Below are positions 12,863 through 24,166 of a DNA stretch of 64,000 nt, piece by piece. Where the stretch lies: contig SCFE01000005.1 in NCBI GenBank assembly GCA_004352715.1, positions 739,556 to 803,555 on the forward strand, written 5' to 3'. The translations under genes were made by a program, and so were the position numbers. Source of the DNA: Hofstenia miamia (Eukaryota > Xenacoelomorpha > Acoela). Position 1 is the first letter of the stretch. Each line of letters opens with the position of its first letter. The notes beneath the pieces are model-generated. The model saw only the letters and a list, made by a program, of their open reading frames with translations. It did no database searches and was not told the origin of the DNA.

Positions 12863-13212
12863 TTGAGTAATGATAGTGATAATATCATTTGGCATGGATC
12901 AGTACCCGGTCAGGTCCGAAATGCCCTTTGATTCGCAATAATTAACTTTTTTGATGTCTCTCCAGTCGAATGATGATTCACATTAGTCATTTTCTGCTGC
13001 TGTAAAGTAATGATTAACTTATCAAATATTTGCGTGTAAATGTGTATAAATTGCAGCAGGTTTAAGTGGCAAAGTCTTATATGCGCAGATGGGTTAATTT
13101 GACTAAATACTTTTAATGTTTTTAAAATTCAAAAATTATTTTTGATAAGAATAACATGGTTTATCATTGACAGTGACAAGAATAACGAATTTAATGTAGA
13201 ATATAGTTCATA

Positions 13213-13239
13213 ATATATATATATATATATATATATATA
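13213..13239. repeat. (AT)n microsatellite
   Basis: Pure AT dinucleotide run. Confidence 0.95.
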
Positions 13240-14044
13240 ATAATCTTGGAATAGATAACGTAGACTATTTCCTTTTGAATTTATTTTCAATTGCAAGATT
13301 TGCGAAACCAGAAATGCCTTCTCAACATATATATATAGCTCAACCATATATAGAATAAATCTATTTTAAGTTTAAATTGTACTAATTTTGTATATAATAT
13401 TACATGCGCATGTTAGAAATTTATGTAGAACAGACTTCAAAAGAACTTCGAGTCGTAAAACACAATGCGCTGTATCAAATCACTTAAAGATTTTTCGTAA
13501 TCAGTTTAATTACACTATCATATGTAAAACTCTTTATCAATTTACATTATATGTAACTGAATCCTGTTCTATAATGTTATGAATTGTTGTTCTGACACGA
13601 AACAATTTTTGCGTATATGCCATTGAAATATGGCATACCTGAATCATAGAAACTGTCAACAAAGTAATACTGTTGATAAATAAAAACCATTAATATAATT
13701 ATTTTATTGAAGAAACATTAAATTTGGTGGTTTTCTAATATACATTTTTAATGTTATATGTACACACGTATTCATTCAAGATGGCAGTGCAAACTTTTTG
13801 AAAATAATTTTTGAGCTGACCTTTTTGGAACTATCTGATCTGTAGTCGGCATAGTGTAACCTCTCTTGGGAAGTTCGACTTAATGATGTACTAATCCTTT
13901 TAAATATTTGTTGGTGAAGCATTTGATAGCAAACAATTTTTTGAGATTTTCTAATGGCAAATTAGTAGACTGTCTCCCTTAATATGTTTATATGGTTTCA
14001 TAGGATACATTGTAAATCAAATGGTCTACAGATTTGCCAATCCA

Positions 14045-14050
<6 letters not shown>

Positions 14051-14089
<39 letters not shown>
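14051..14089. repeat. (AT)n microsatellite
   Basis: Pure AT dinucleotide run. Confidence 0.95.
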
Positions 14090-14091
<2 letters not shown>

Positions 14092-14449
14092 CAGCATCTG
14101 CTTATTTTTCTTATGAAAAAAAATTAACTAGTACAAGATCATCTTCAAAGAAAACATCTAAAATACAGAAATCAAAGAACATTTTTTATTTATCAAATTA
14201 CTTTGATAGGATAGTGTATTCAGCAAATTATTTAAGCACTTTACCTTTATTTACCTCACTCAATCTTCGAGAAGTGCTTAAAAGAATTCCTTAAAAAATA
14301 TGTAAGTACAAGGTATTATGACAGAAATAATGTGCACGTGGTACATCACTTGCAGTTGCCCTCAATGTAAACAATTCAGATCTTCATATAAATAACTCAT
14401 TTTTATATATTTTAACCTTATTTTTGGTTAATATGTATGCATATTTTGG

Positions 14450-14451
<2 letters not shown>

Positions 14452-14495
<44 letters not shown>

Positions 14496-14501
14496 ATATA
14501 T
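14452..14501. repeat. (AT)n microsatellite
   Basis: AT run with a short TTTATATTTA interruption. Confidence 0.95.
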
Positions 14502-15049
14502 TTGCGTGTATGTATTTATATGAATGTATTTATGTATAGAGAAAGAGGGAGAAGTAGAGAAAGGAAACCACTTCATAATCTCATCTGTCTACAACGACTA
14601 TATTTCGATATCTATTTTTCCCCTTTAACTTTTTAGCTAAATTAACCTAAGATATAGACACTGCTGATCATCACAAATCACTACCAAAACAATCTTTGCT
14701 CTACTCACTAGGTTGTTGTACGTCCTTTTGTCAGTTTTATTTATCATTAAGGACCAAAGCGGATCTGATCACTTACTTCAATTACAATATTATTTTGTAG
14801 CTTTTAAAATAAATATTCATGTAGCTTAAAATGCATGTCCTCAAATTATGTGATTTGTTATCGTTTTAGAGAGTATTTTCTAAGTCATGTGATTTTCATA
14901 TTTAACATTTGGTTTACAATGTATTATTTTTTATTTCTTTCTCCAGTATACATTTTTTATTATTGTTAATAAAGTATCAACACGTGGATACTTGAAAATA
15001 CTATCCTCCTGTCTCATAATTGTACCTTTTTATTTCAGAATTACATGTA

Positions 15050-15765
15050 CAGAGTGAGTCGTGGGAAAATGATGTTTTTAGAACGCTCCTTGCTTTCTTT
15101 GAGTAAGGAATAGGGAGTGAGGAAAGTAGTCTCTGTACCTGCTTAAGATACCGTTTAGTTTGTTGTTATTTGTTTATCTTCTAGGGTAATTTTTTAGTTA
15201 ATAATTTTGAATTGCTTTTCTTTTAAGTTTATTTTCTTGTGGAAGGAGAGAAGATGACAATGGTTACTTCAGACTAATGATATTCAAATATTTGAAAGCA
15301 GTTTCTTTTCTCAGCTTCGCAGACGAGGAATCATTAGAGCATCAATGTGATTTCAACAGGATGTGGCCCACAGTCATTGATCGGGAGAGTTCATGGCTGT
15401 TGTTCGAGCTGCATCCCCTAATCATGTCATTTCACGCTTTGGAGATCTCTCGTTGCCTTCATGCTCATCCAATTTCTCCATGATATGGATTTTTATCTGA
15501 GGGGATTTTAAATAACACGGGTATGCTAGGAAACCTCACACTTAGAAAAATTAGTACTGCAATGCTTGAAAATATCCAAGAAATAGATGAAAAACTTTTG
15601 TGAAAGTGGAGGCTAGCTGTAGAAATTGGCCTTAAATTTATACTCCTTTCTAAAAATTCTATAATGGCATAAGATAGTAAATGTTTTTATCGAAATTATA
15701 AATGTTTGAAATATTTGCAGAGTCTTGTTTTCCTTAAAAACATTCATTTTCTGTGACTCACCCTG
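15050..15765. mobile_element. Non-autonomous Tc1/mariner-like element
   Basis: The left end CAGAGTGAGTCGTGGGAAAA and the reversed right end CAGGGTGAGTCACAGAAAAT form an imperfect terminal inverted repeat, and both ends are flanked by TA, the Tc1/mariner target. The 716-bp interior has no frame that I recognise as a transposase. Confidence 0.65.
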
Positions 15766-16400
15766 TATTTATCAATTTATACATGTGTCATAAAATTTCA
15801 TAACTTATACATTTTGCATGTATTCTAGCATTAGACTCCATTTATACTTGTTTTAAGTAAGTTCGGAATTTTAATGTTTATATCATAATATACATATATT
15901 TTTCAATACATATAATTTAAACTTTGATACATTTCTGCTCACAAGAAAGGACATTATAAAATCTATCGAATTCTTAATAAATCTTTGCTTTAGCAATTTC
16001 TTACGCACGATCAAGAATTAATAGCCTTTCTTAAACCTAGGCAAGCAATAGCAGTAGTTAAATATTTGTTAAGATTTTGTTTAATTTTCTCAGAGGTTGC
16101 CAATACTGCATCTAATGTACTGTGCCCATGCGAAAGCTAAATTGATTTTAAGATAAAATATAATTTTGTTAAATGCAATTATAAATTTGCAAACAAATAT
16201 GGCGTTCAAAAATTTTAGAAAACTGATGTGTAATGCAAATTGACAAATAATTTTCAGTTCTTAAGTGACTTCCTTTCTGTAGATTGGTGTGACATCAGAG
16301 TATTTTAGAATATCCGAGAATTCATTATCAATAAGCATTTGGCTAAAGATGATTGCGGAATAAGTGAAAGTATCATTTTACATAAAATAAGGAATTCTAT
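15766..16400. other. No feature recognised
   Basis: AT-rich single-copy-looking sequence with nothing identifiable. Confidence 0.5.
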
Positions 16401-16414
16401 TAGAACGTATTGAT

Positions 16415-17800
16415 TTGCTTAAAATGGTTAAAATTTCCAAGCCTACTTGGTACAGAAGTTTCAGGATGCACGAAAAAGGCACCTTGACAGAAAGGAAAAA
16501 AGGAATTTTTTATGAAAGTCTAGTAAGGATTGCATTAGGTAACCCCCCCCNNNNNNNNNNNNNNNNNNNNNNNNNNNNNNNNNNNNNNNNNNNNNNNNNN
16601 NNNNNNNNNNNNNNNNNNNNNNNNNNNNNNNNNNNNNNNNNNNNNNNNNNNNNNNNNNNNNNNNNNNNNNNNNNNNNNNNNNNNNNNNNNNNNNNNNNNN
16701 NNNNNNNNNNNNNNNNNNNNNNNNNNNNNNNNNNNNNNNNNNNNNNNNNNNNNNNNNNNNNNNNNNNNNNNNNNNNNNNNNNNNNNNNNNNNNNNNNNNN
16801 NNNNNNNNNNNNNNNNNNNNNNNNNNNNNNNNNNNNNNNNNNNNNNNNNNNNNNNNNNNNNNNNNNNNNNNNNNNNNNNNNNNNNNNNNNNNNNNNNNNN
16901 NNNNNNNNNNNNNNNNNNNNNNNNNNNNNNNNNNNNNNNNNNNNNNNNNNNNNNNNNNNNNNNNNNNNNNNNNNNNNNNNNNNNNNNNNNNNNNNNNNNC
17001 CCCCCCCCCTTCCCTTGAATCAACTTTCCAAATAATTTCTGCGGTTTCAGCAATTACGAGTAAAGCAAGTTCGAAGCCTACGGTGTACAATGTGCTAAAA
17101 ACGTCAGAAAAAGCAAAAAAATGTGCAAATCTGACACAAAAACAGAGAATAGCAAGAGTGCTGTTCTGTCAGACCTGGTTACTGTATGGATTTTTAGACA
17201 AATTATTTATCACTGACGAATCGATATTCCAGTTATACCCTACCCCCAACCCAAACTCAAAACGTCTAGTTTATCCCAGTCCGGGACGCACTCAACTACC
17301 ACGAATTTTACCTAAAAATTTGTGAATTTGAGACTGGAAAGCCAAACATACATGTAAATCGAAATTATAGAAGAGTTTACTACTTTCGCTGATGATCTAT
17401 ATCCCTGTGGTTGGATTCTCCAATAAGATAGAGCGACTTGTCATGCTTCTCGTCAGACAAAAAACTTTTTTGAAGAGCAAAATATTTTATTTTGGCAGTG
17501 GCCATCAAGCTCATCCGACCATTCGCCGATCGAAAAATCTGGAGCATTCTTAAGGACGACGTGAAGAAAAATCCCAAAAATATTGCTGAGTTAATAGTTA
17601 AGGCAACGACAAATCTTTAGCGTTGAAGAAAAATTTAATGGACGCGATCGGTAACAATTACATTGATACTTATTAAAGTGTTCAAAATGAATTTGAACTT
17701 CCAAGTGAAGTAGAGCAAACAGCTCCTTAACAAGCGGGTGAGAAAGAGGAAGAAATCCAACATCGAAAGAAATTACCCAGGACAATGTTGATCCAGAAAA
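16415..17800 (+). pseudogene. Tc1/mariner (DD34E) transposase, broken
   Basis: The 5' part reads LLKMVKISKPTWYR then EKGTLTERKKG, like the N-terminal helix-turn-helix of Tc1/mariner transposases. After an N gap the catalytic core follows: NLTQKQRIARVLFCQTW, then FITDESIF with the first Asp near 17215, then Q-stop-DRATCHA with the second Asp at 17427, then SSSSDHSPIEK with the Glu at 17532. The second Asp and the Glu are separated by 34 residues with no frameshift between them, which is the Tc1 DD34E spacing. A stop near 17323 and the TAA just before the second Asp show the copy is dead. Clear terminal repeats were not found. Confidence 0.8.
16551..16999. other. Assembly gap (449 N)
   Basis: Run of N flanked by poly-C on both sides, inside the Tc1 transposase region. 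Confidence 0.99.
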
Positions 17801-18196
17801 TACCGAAGAAACAAAATCTAATAGAACTCATGTGTTAGATTTTAAGGTATATATTTTTATATTTGAAATGGTACCCATTTTGTTTTTGAATTTCATCTAA
17901 GTTGAAGGTTGACAACAAATCATTGTCAATTTTTTATGATAATTTTTTAAAATAGCATGGAAGAACAAACATTGAATCTCAAATGAATTTCTATCTTGAA
18001 AAAATTAAAATTATTCTTTGTTTATAATATTTTTAGTTTAGAGATGAATTTGCTATATTTGCTGCATACGAAACGATTAACATATGTCATATGTTTAAGT
18101 TTTGCAATGCATTAAATTTACTGCCAAAATAGTGACGCGTTATTCTATATTCAGAACAGCGTTTTGCACCTGTTACTGTTTTACTATTCCTTGACT

Positions 18197-18631
18197 ATGC
18201 AAAGGGATACTGATGAAAATTTTGAAAGGGAAAACGTTGAATCCAATCAAATATTGTACATTACAAACAGTTCTGCTCCGAAATTTAAGCTTCCGCCTCA
18301 CCTAGTTAAACGACTCAGTAGGAAATCCACAATTTCAAAGCAAGAATTGGATGAAAAATTGTCACACGCATCCCTGCGTCGAGAGAATTTTCTAAAGGAA
18401 AAAGAAGAAAAACGGAAACTGCTGGAAGAAGAAACTATTAGACTTTTCAATCAATGCGATTTACTAGTTAAACAAGAACAGATTATAACAAATGAAGGTT
18501 ATAAACACAAAGAAGCAAAGTCTAGAAAACAGATTTGTAAGCTCTTTTTTCAAACAGGTCGGGATTTCGAGAATCTGAACAAAGAAATTCAAAGCAATTT
18601 CAATGCAGAAGTTAAATTGGAAACCAACTGA
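18197..18631 (+). CDS. Intronless ORF, Lys/Glu-rich coiled-coil hypothetical protein
   Basis: From the ATG at 18197 the frame gives 144 residues (155 if the ATG at 18164 is used). The N-terminal third is acidic, followed by FKLPPHLVKRLSRKS, then a helix-prone charged stretch (ELDEKLSHASLRRENFLKEK) and a basic C-terminal part. The central stretch vaguely recalls the stathmin helix (ELxxKLxxAxxRR), but I would not assign it. The composition is protein-like and the frame is much longer than expected by chance in such AT-rich DNA. It has no recognised promoter. TTCAG|AACAGC near 18155 could be a splice acceptor, so it may be the last exon of a gene or a retrogene. It is bounded by transposon DNA on both sides. 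Confidence 0.5.
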   Translation: MQRDTDENFERENVESNQILYITNSSAPKFKLPPHLVKRLSRKSTISKQELDEKLSHASLRRENFLKEKEEKRKLLEEETIRLFNQCDLLVKQEQIITNEGYKHKEAKSRKQICKLFFQTGRDFENLNKEIQSNFNAEVKLETN

Positions 18632-18924
18632 TGATTTTTCATTTATTAATTTTAGCTAATTTTTTTTATAGTGTTTGTCTTGTTAATCTACTAAACTGTA
18701 AAGTAAATTTAACAAAATTGCTTTAAATCTAGTTGTACAAAGTATTTTATTTGCAAATTTACAACAAATTAAAATGAGTAAATATTCTAAAATTTAGTTA
18801 AGTTTATCTTTCAATCAAATGTTAGTACACGTAATACCACCAATAAACTGCATTGAACATGATGAATGCTGAAGGGAAGAAGATTCTAGAATATCGATCA
18901 ATGACGATCACTTTGTCTCCTGCC
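18632..18924. other. Non-coding spacer
   Basis: 3' flank of the ORF up to the duplicated block; nothing recognised. Confidence 0.5.
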
Positions 18925-19054
18925 GGAAAACTAAATAATTACAATTTTCAAAATGTCCAAAAATTGCACAAAGTTTAAAAAATTATATTTGAAAAGATAG
19001 TGTACAATATTTTTAGAGCAGCCGTTCATATTTCAGCTTAAAGTCTTTATAATA

Positions 19055-19414
19055 CAGAGATGTAAGTGGGTCGGGCCGCTTAGGGCAGGATTAGGACAAC
19101 ATTTTTTTAAAAATAAGGGCCCAAAATTTCATGAAACGTCAGGAGAAGTTATCTGGACTCGGATTTGGTTGAAGTTATTGAAATTTTGGAAAGTGCATTC
19201 AAAATGTTATTATTTATTTGATAATTTGTTATTTAATTTTTTTTAAACAATGCTTGTTTTGTAAATTATTATTTTTTGATAATAGAAATGTGCTCAATGT
19301 TTTTTATTTAGGGGCGAAAAATATTACTTAGAGTTAAAATAGGGCTTTAGCAATTAAAATATTAGGGCGGGTAGGTTTAGGCCTGCAAAAATCCGGGTCT
19401 CTCTTACATCGCTG
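19055..19414. mobile_element. hAT-like MITE (second copy of 131-490)
   Basis: Same ends and flanks as 131-490, carried by the duplicated block. Confidence 0.6.
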
Positions 19415-19577
19415 GTTTAATATTATTTCAGTATTTACCAATTATTGATCAGTAATTTATCATAAATGTTGAATATTGCATGTGTATTACTTTCCCAAGA
19501 CTTTTCATGTGTTTATTAGGCAACAGTTCACACAACTCAAAGCGATTCATTTATGATTGAAAGCTGCATAATTTATA

Positions 19578-20944
19578 TACAGTGCGTTAAAAAGCAAAGC
19601 TTACACTTTGAAATAGTATATGATATACTCTTCTAATACTCAATTTAGGATTTTCAGTTTCAATGCAAACCAAAAATTGACAAAAATCATAAAAATAGAC
19701 AGAAATTGATCCGAATTGATATTAGTAGAAAGAATGAGTTTTTTAAGGAGCAATAGGTTTTGTTCAATTTTATGTAATAAACCAAAGAAGCTATGTCAAT
19801 TTGGAAATTTCGAAAATCTACATATGAAAGATCATAGACTTTATATAAGAAAACTCCATCAAAAATACTAACTCGATTTTTTTAATGTAACTCCATATTA
19901 GAGCTACTAGAGACAGTTCTTCATAACTAGAAATCTGATTATGAAACCTAGTTTTGGAAGAAAAGGTTCTACAGTCGGAAGCTGTGTAGCGATGTTTACA
20001 AGTGCACTTGTGCTTTTGCATTCTATGTGAGGATGCTGATTTCCGAGGGAGGTCCGGTGAGTAACGAAAGTGCACGGGCTTGTTGGAATATGCTAACCGA
20101 TGTGCCACAATGTCTTCTGAGGGAATAGTCTAAAATATTGAAAGATTAATAACTATTGAAATATTCCATATAATAATATATTTATAAGCATTCCTCTCAA
20201 ATGCATGTAAGGTGTAGCCAGGATTAGTGGGATGCGCCTACTGCAAATTTTAAAAGAATTAACTGAAGCTCAGAATCAGAAGCGTTTGTATTCAACATTA
20301 CAGAAGGACATGGGTTAGGTATACCCGTGTAAGTTCACATAGTGCTTAAGTTAAAAACTGCTCGGGTACGCAAATCCAAACATGTGGGTAATTAATGTTG
20401 CTTTAAGCTTGAAGTGCATCGAAAATTCTGGTGCTGCTAGAACTCGACAAGATTTTGTTTGCAACGAATTCGTCAATGTTTACATTCTTAGGGTTTTTCA
20501 TGTTGGGTTTTTAATTAGAAACTGACATCGGGCACCCGATTATGACTTGGTGATCGGGTATCAAAATCTTGGATCGGGTCGTGTTTGAGTAATTGATCAC
20601 AAACAATCATTATCCCAAGGACAGTACTCATTACTTAGTGCCAATATTTTCGCCTAATTATGGTCCAATGATCAGCCTACTTGTTAAAGTCGTGCTTATG
20701 GAGCTGTTAATAACTCTCTAATTTAAAAAAACAAATTTTTAAGTTAAGACAATTGTACATTTATAAATCTATTAACTCCACAGTAGCTTACTATCGAAGA
20801 AATTTTTGAACTTTATGTATTCCAGGAGTATAGTAGACTCAATATACAAACTTTGGTTCGATTTGAGGATTTGTGAGTACTTACTGCAATAATTACATCT
20901 ATGTATATTCGAAAAATATGAAAATTTTGTTGAGCACTACTGTA
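19578..20944 (+). mobile_element. Candidate Tc1-like relic (second copy of 654-2020)
   Basis: Duplicate of the element at 654-2020, with the same TACAGT-type ends. Confidence 0.4.
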
Positions 20945-21099
20945 GACAATTCCCATACATTTTAACACGTTTTTTTTGCAATTTTATGTAGCACTATTTT
21001 AAAAAAGGACAAAAGTTTTGGTAGCTTTGTTCGAATCAATTATATTTTCAAGCCCATAGGAGGTGGGAGATTGTTAAACGGTAAAATTTATTTTTTGCT

Positions 21100-23015
21100 T
21101 AATTAACAATCACATGCAATATTCCGAAATTCTAAAGGCTAGACCTCTTATAGAGGGTGGACGAATAAATGCGTTATTTAGAGATTTTTCTCATCTTGAT
21201 TACTATATTAATGAACTAAAATAATCAGATACATTAAAACTGGAATATGAAGATATTGTTTGTAGTGTAAATTGCAAATTCATCAATTGCTTAAAAAGCC
21301 AGTGTGAAAAAGTACAATTGAATAATGCTATTACTTCTACAATAATTAAAGATTTTCAAATTTTTTAAAGTATTTATGTCAAAATTTGTCGTTTCGAGTA
21401 ATAATTTAAAAAGGTAATACTTTAAACGAAAAAGAATGTAAAAAAATTTTTCATAATTTTGAGAATTCAATTAAAAATTTGGGAACAAAAAGGCTAAGTG
21501 TAGAACAATTAAAATTAAATGACAAAAAATTATTTTGATTTGTAAAACTGATGACGATGTAAATAAACGTAAAAAGCACTTGGAAAATTAAGGGACAAAT
21601 ATTAGAAATCGATCAGAGTTATGCCAATGGGAATTTATATATAGTAATGTTAACAATTATGGAAAGGGCAAAGAAATGAAGTTTTCAGCAAAATTGAGAC
21701 ATGTGTTGATTGGAAAAAAATGAAACTTGATTTTCAAATTTTTCGTACTATATCATTATTATGCCAAAAAATATAGTAATTGAGGCGAATATGGCCATTC
21801 TACAAAGGTATGCTCAATGAAAACATCCAACAGCATGTACTGCATAGATAATAACAACTATGCGAATTGCCCGGTTAAAAATGTTAAAGAAATGCATAAC
21901 TGCATCAAATGCAAAAATTCAAATATGTTTAAGAAATCATATAATAACCATAACGCATTTAGCAAAGAGTGACCAATTCATAAAGATCAAATACATTTAA
22001 GTATTTTGAAGACTATAATCATGAATTATAATAAAATTGTATACGAAAATACCCTGCAACAATGTAAATGAAAAAATTGAAACTAAGCAAAATATATTAA
22101 TATTAGTAAATAAATTATTTTTATAGGTGATTGTAACCAAAATTACTTATGTGAAATTGAAAAAAAGGAAATTAACGATTTAATTGAATTCACTAATATG
22201 GTGGTTCTAAATAAAAATATACCAACGCCCATCAACTTTGTTAAGATTTCTTTGATTGATTATATCATTACTGACATCTCAAGTATTATGTCATATGAAA
22301 TTTTTGCTAAAGATTTTTCATATCAGACCCCTTGCTGACATGTGCAATATTTAACAATGTATAGACTCAAACAGAGTAATTCAAAAAAATATTTTAACAA
22401 CAAAAATATTTTGAAGGAAGTGATGAACCTAAACTGGATTGATTATTATCTTGGCACAACAGTGGATTGAAAAATGATGTTTATAATTGATAATTTAACA
22501 AGTATAAAATTGTCTAATTACAAAGATTCAAGAATGCAATATGAATAATTATAACGAAACGTAGATAATATGGATAATATGGATAAGGAAATGAAAGAAT
22601 GCATTAGACAAAAGCATAAGGCGTAGGCAAACTTTTGTCAAAATAGAACGAAAGCAAACTATAATAATTATAAAACATTTATGAAATTAAGCCTCAACAA
22701 AAGGCAATTTTGATCTACAAACATTTTTACAAAAATCTTTTAATAAAGAAAATCTGTTAAGCAAAAGCGGTATTTCGAATTTATAAATTTAAAGAAGAAA
22801 ATGAAATTCGTAATATAGTAAATGATAATGGTGAATGTATTACTAATGACAGAGAAATCAGGAACATTTGAAATGAAAGATTTGTGAAACTAGGAATGAA
22901 TGACAACTTAAATCCAATGATTAAGCATTTCTATAATAATCATCGCAATATTAGAAAACATGATGAACCCTATAAACCAAGATTTATTACCTTAGTAGAA
23001 TTTATTTAATTAAAG
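21100..23015 (+). pseudogene. LINE family A, decayed (ORF1 and start of ORF2)
   Basis: Broken frames in the order of a non-LTR retrotransposon. ORF1-like residues (RDFSHLDYYINEL, about 21170-21215) precede zinc-knuckle motifs at about 21760-21985 (YSNCGEYGHSTKVCSM; NCIKCKNS; HNAFSKECPIH). An endonuclease C-terminal piece follows at about 22117-22340 (IGDCNQNYL; SLIDYIITDISS). The N-terminal part of the reverse-transcriptase ORF is at about 22860-23010 (RFVKLGMNDNLNP; HDEPYKPRFITLVEF). Many stops and frameshifts are present, and the RT core and 3' end are absent. The related copy on the minus strand at 52719-55190 shares KLGMNDNLN and PYKPRFITLVEF. Confidence 0.75.
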
Positions 23016-23064
23016 ATTAGCAGAATCAAAATAACCTGATTATTTAAAAACGGCTAGAATTACA

Positions 23065-23066
<2 letters not shown>

Positions 23067-23103
<37 letters not shown>
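23067..23103. repeat. (AT)n microsatellite
   Basis: Pure AT run just after the LINE-A fragment. Confidence 0.95.
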
Positions 23104-23106
<3 letters not shown>

Positions 23107-23145
23107 CAATATAAATATAGAGTGCAATGATATTCAATGTCAATA

Positions 23146-23720
23146 CAACATCCTTCCCCTCAATTTTTGACTCAAATAAATCTTTGATTGGAGTGAATGG
23201 GGCACCCGAGTTGAACTCACATATTCTAAAGCTTCATCCCCTATTTCCTTCTCTTTGTACTTATCTACAGTAGGAGACTGTTCAGTTGGAAAGGTATATC
23301 ATCGAAGTCACTAGAATAGGTGGTTGCTTTGAAATTTCAGGATGTTTTCCCACTTGAACTAAATGCGTCTATTCATTCAAATAAGGTTGGTATTTATTCG
23401 TATTACGTAAGACCTGACTCCTTTAGCTTTACCATTAATTGTTCCCATTTATTTTTCAATGATACAACACGAACCGATGTTGTAGCATTTAGTTATTGTA
23501 ATTCATGTGTAGGACTTTTCATGTATCTTGTAACTTTGTAGATATCTGGAGTGGTAGTCAACACATAAGAAATCTTTTGTATAAAAGGGAAGTGGTAGAT
23601 TTTCATCGTGTATTAATGGTTCTTTGTGATTTTGATCTTGCTGCATTTTATATGTAGAGCATGTTATAAAGGTTTCTATATCAGTCGACATTCGCGGCCA
23701 TTACACAAACTGTCTTGCGA
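23146..23720 (-). pseudogene. Ty3/gypsy-like LTR retroelement remnant (integrase, PPT)
   Basis: On the minus strand, WPRMSTDIETFITC then QQDQNHKEPLIHDENLP and FLCVDYHSRYLQSYK follow the order of the gypsy integrase zinc-binding region and the start of its catalytic core (WPGMxxDIExxVxxC, KEPLIPHExPxRPW, VVDYxSRYxE). The second zinc-binding Cys is lost and part of the core is deleted. Downstream on the same strand, a purine-rich tract (TTGAGGGGAAGGA, about 23151-23163) is followed by TGTTG, as a polypurine tract precedes a 3' LTR. The LTR itself is lost in the (AT)n tract. It is a dead fragment. Confidence 0.65.
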
Positions 23721-24013
23721 ACAGAACTTTTTATGGTTCATCAATTTAGTTAATAATCATTTGTGAAGACAGTTTTTAAAAAATCTCGCGACAGTCGTTT
23801 CAATATTTCATTGGACTTAATTAATCATCTAAGTTTATATTTTACATCAATTAAATAAGCTTAAATTGTACAACCTATTAAGAAATACCATTGGCCAAAT
23901 ATATTGCAATTAATTTAATGGATATACCATATTTAAAAACTTTAGAAGGTTACTCCGCTATTCAAGATCTCCTTTGAGCTCAGACCCTATTATATTTATT
24001 TGTTGTAACATAC

Positions 24014-24166
24014 CTAGAGCCACCCTAGCAGGGCTAGATTCGTAATTGATCCAAAACGACACCCAAGACATGCAGACTACCATAACACAGGGCATGTAAG
24101 TCTGGAAAACAAAGTATCCAACACTTCTTTCGAGTATGATAAATAGATTTAGTCGATCATAAACAC
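24014..24166 (-). CDS. GABA-R beta exon 7 (TM1)
   Basis: 153 bp. Acceptor AATATTTAG, donor CTAG|gtatgt. Encodes VYDRLNLFIILE, TM1 and WVSFWINYESSPARVALG. Last beta exon recognised. Confidence 0.92.

Larger units (their letters stand above)
12203..15049. other. 3' flank of the GPCR gene and intergenic sequence
   Basis: Presumed 3' UTR, then AT-rich DNA with three (AT)n tracts. No conserved coding sequence was recognised on either strand. Confidence 0.6.
18925..21219. repeat. Direct duplication, right copy (partner 1-2295)
   Basis: Matches 1-2295 with a constant offset. Here the block continues without a break into LINE-A coding sequence (the frame ALFRDFSHLDYYINEL crosses 21219), so this copy looks like the native arrangement and the one at 1-2295 like a truncated derivative. 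Confidence 0.95.

Noticed and set aside
14424-14636. ORF encoding poly Ile-Tyr and similar IYIYIY frames elsewhere
   Set aside because: Translation of (AT)n microsatellites, not protein genes.
16415-17090. Long ORFs spanning N runs (also 30344-31004 and 61695-62003)
   Set aside because: Open only because N codons are not stops.
22117-22340. Fragment first read as a host nuclease
   Set aside because: Its position between ORF1 zinc knuckles and the RT region, with an IDYIIT motif, makes it a LINE endonuclease remnant.
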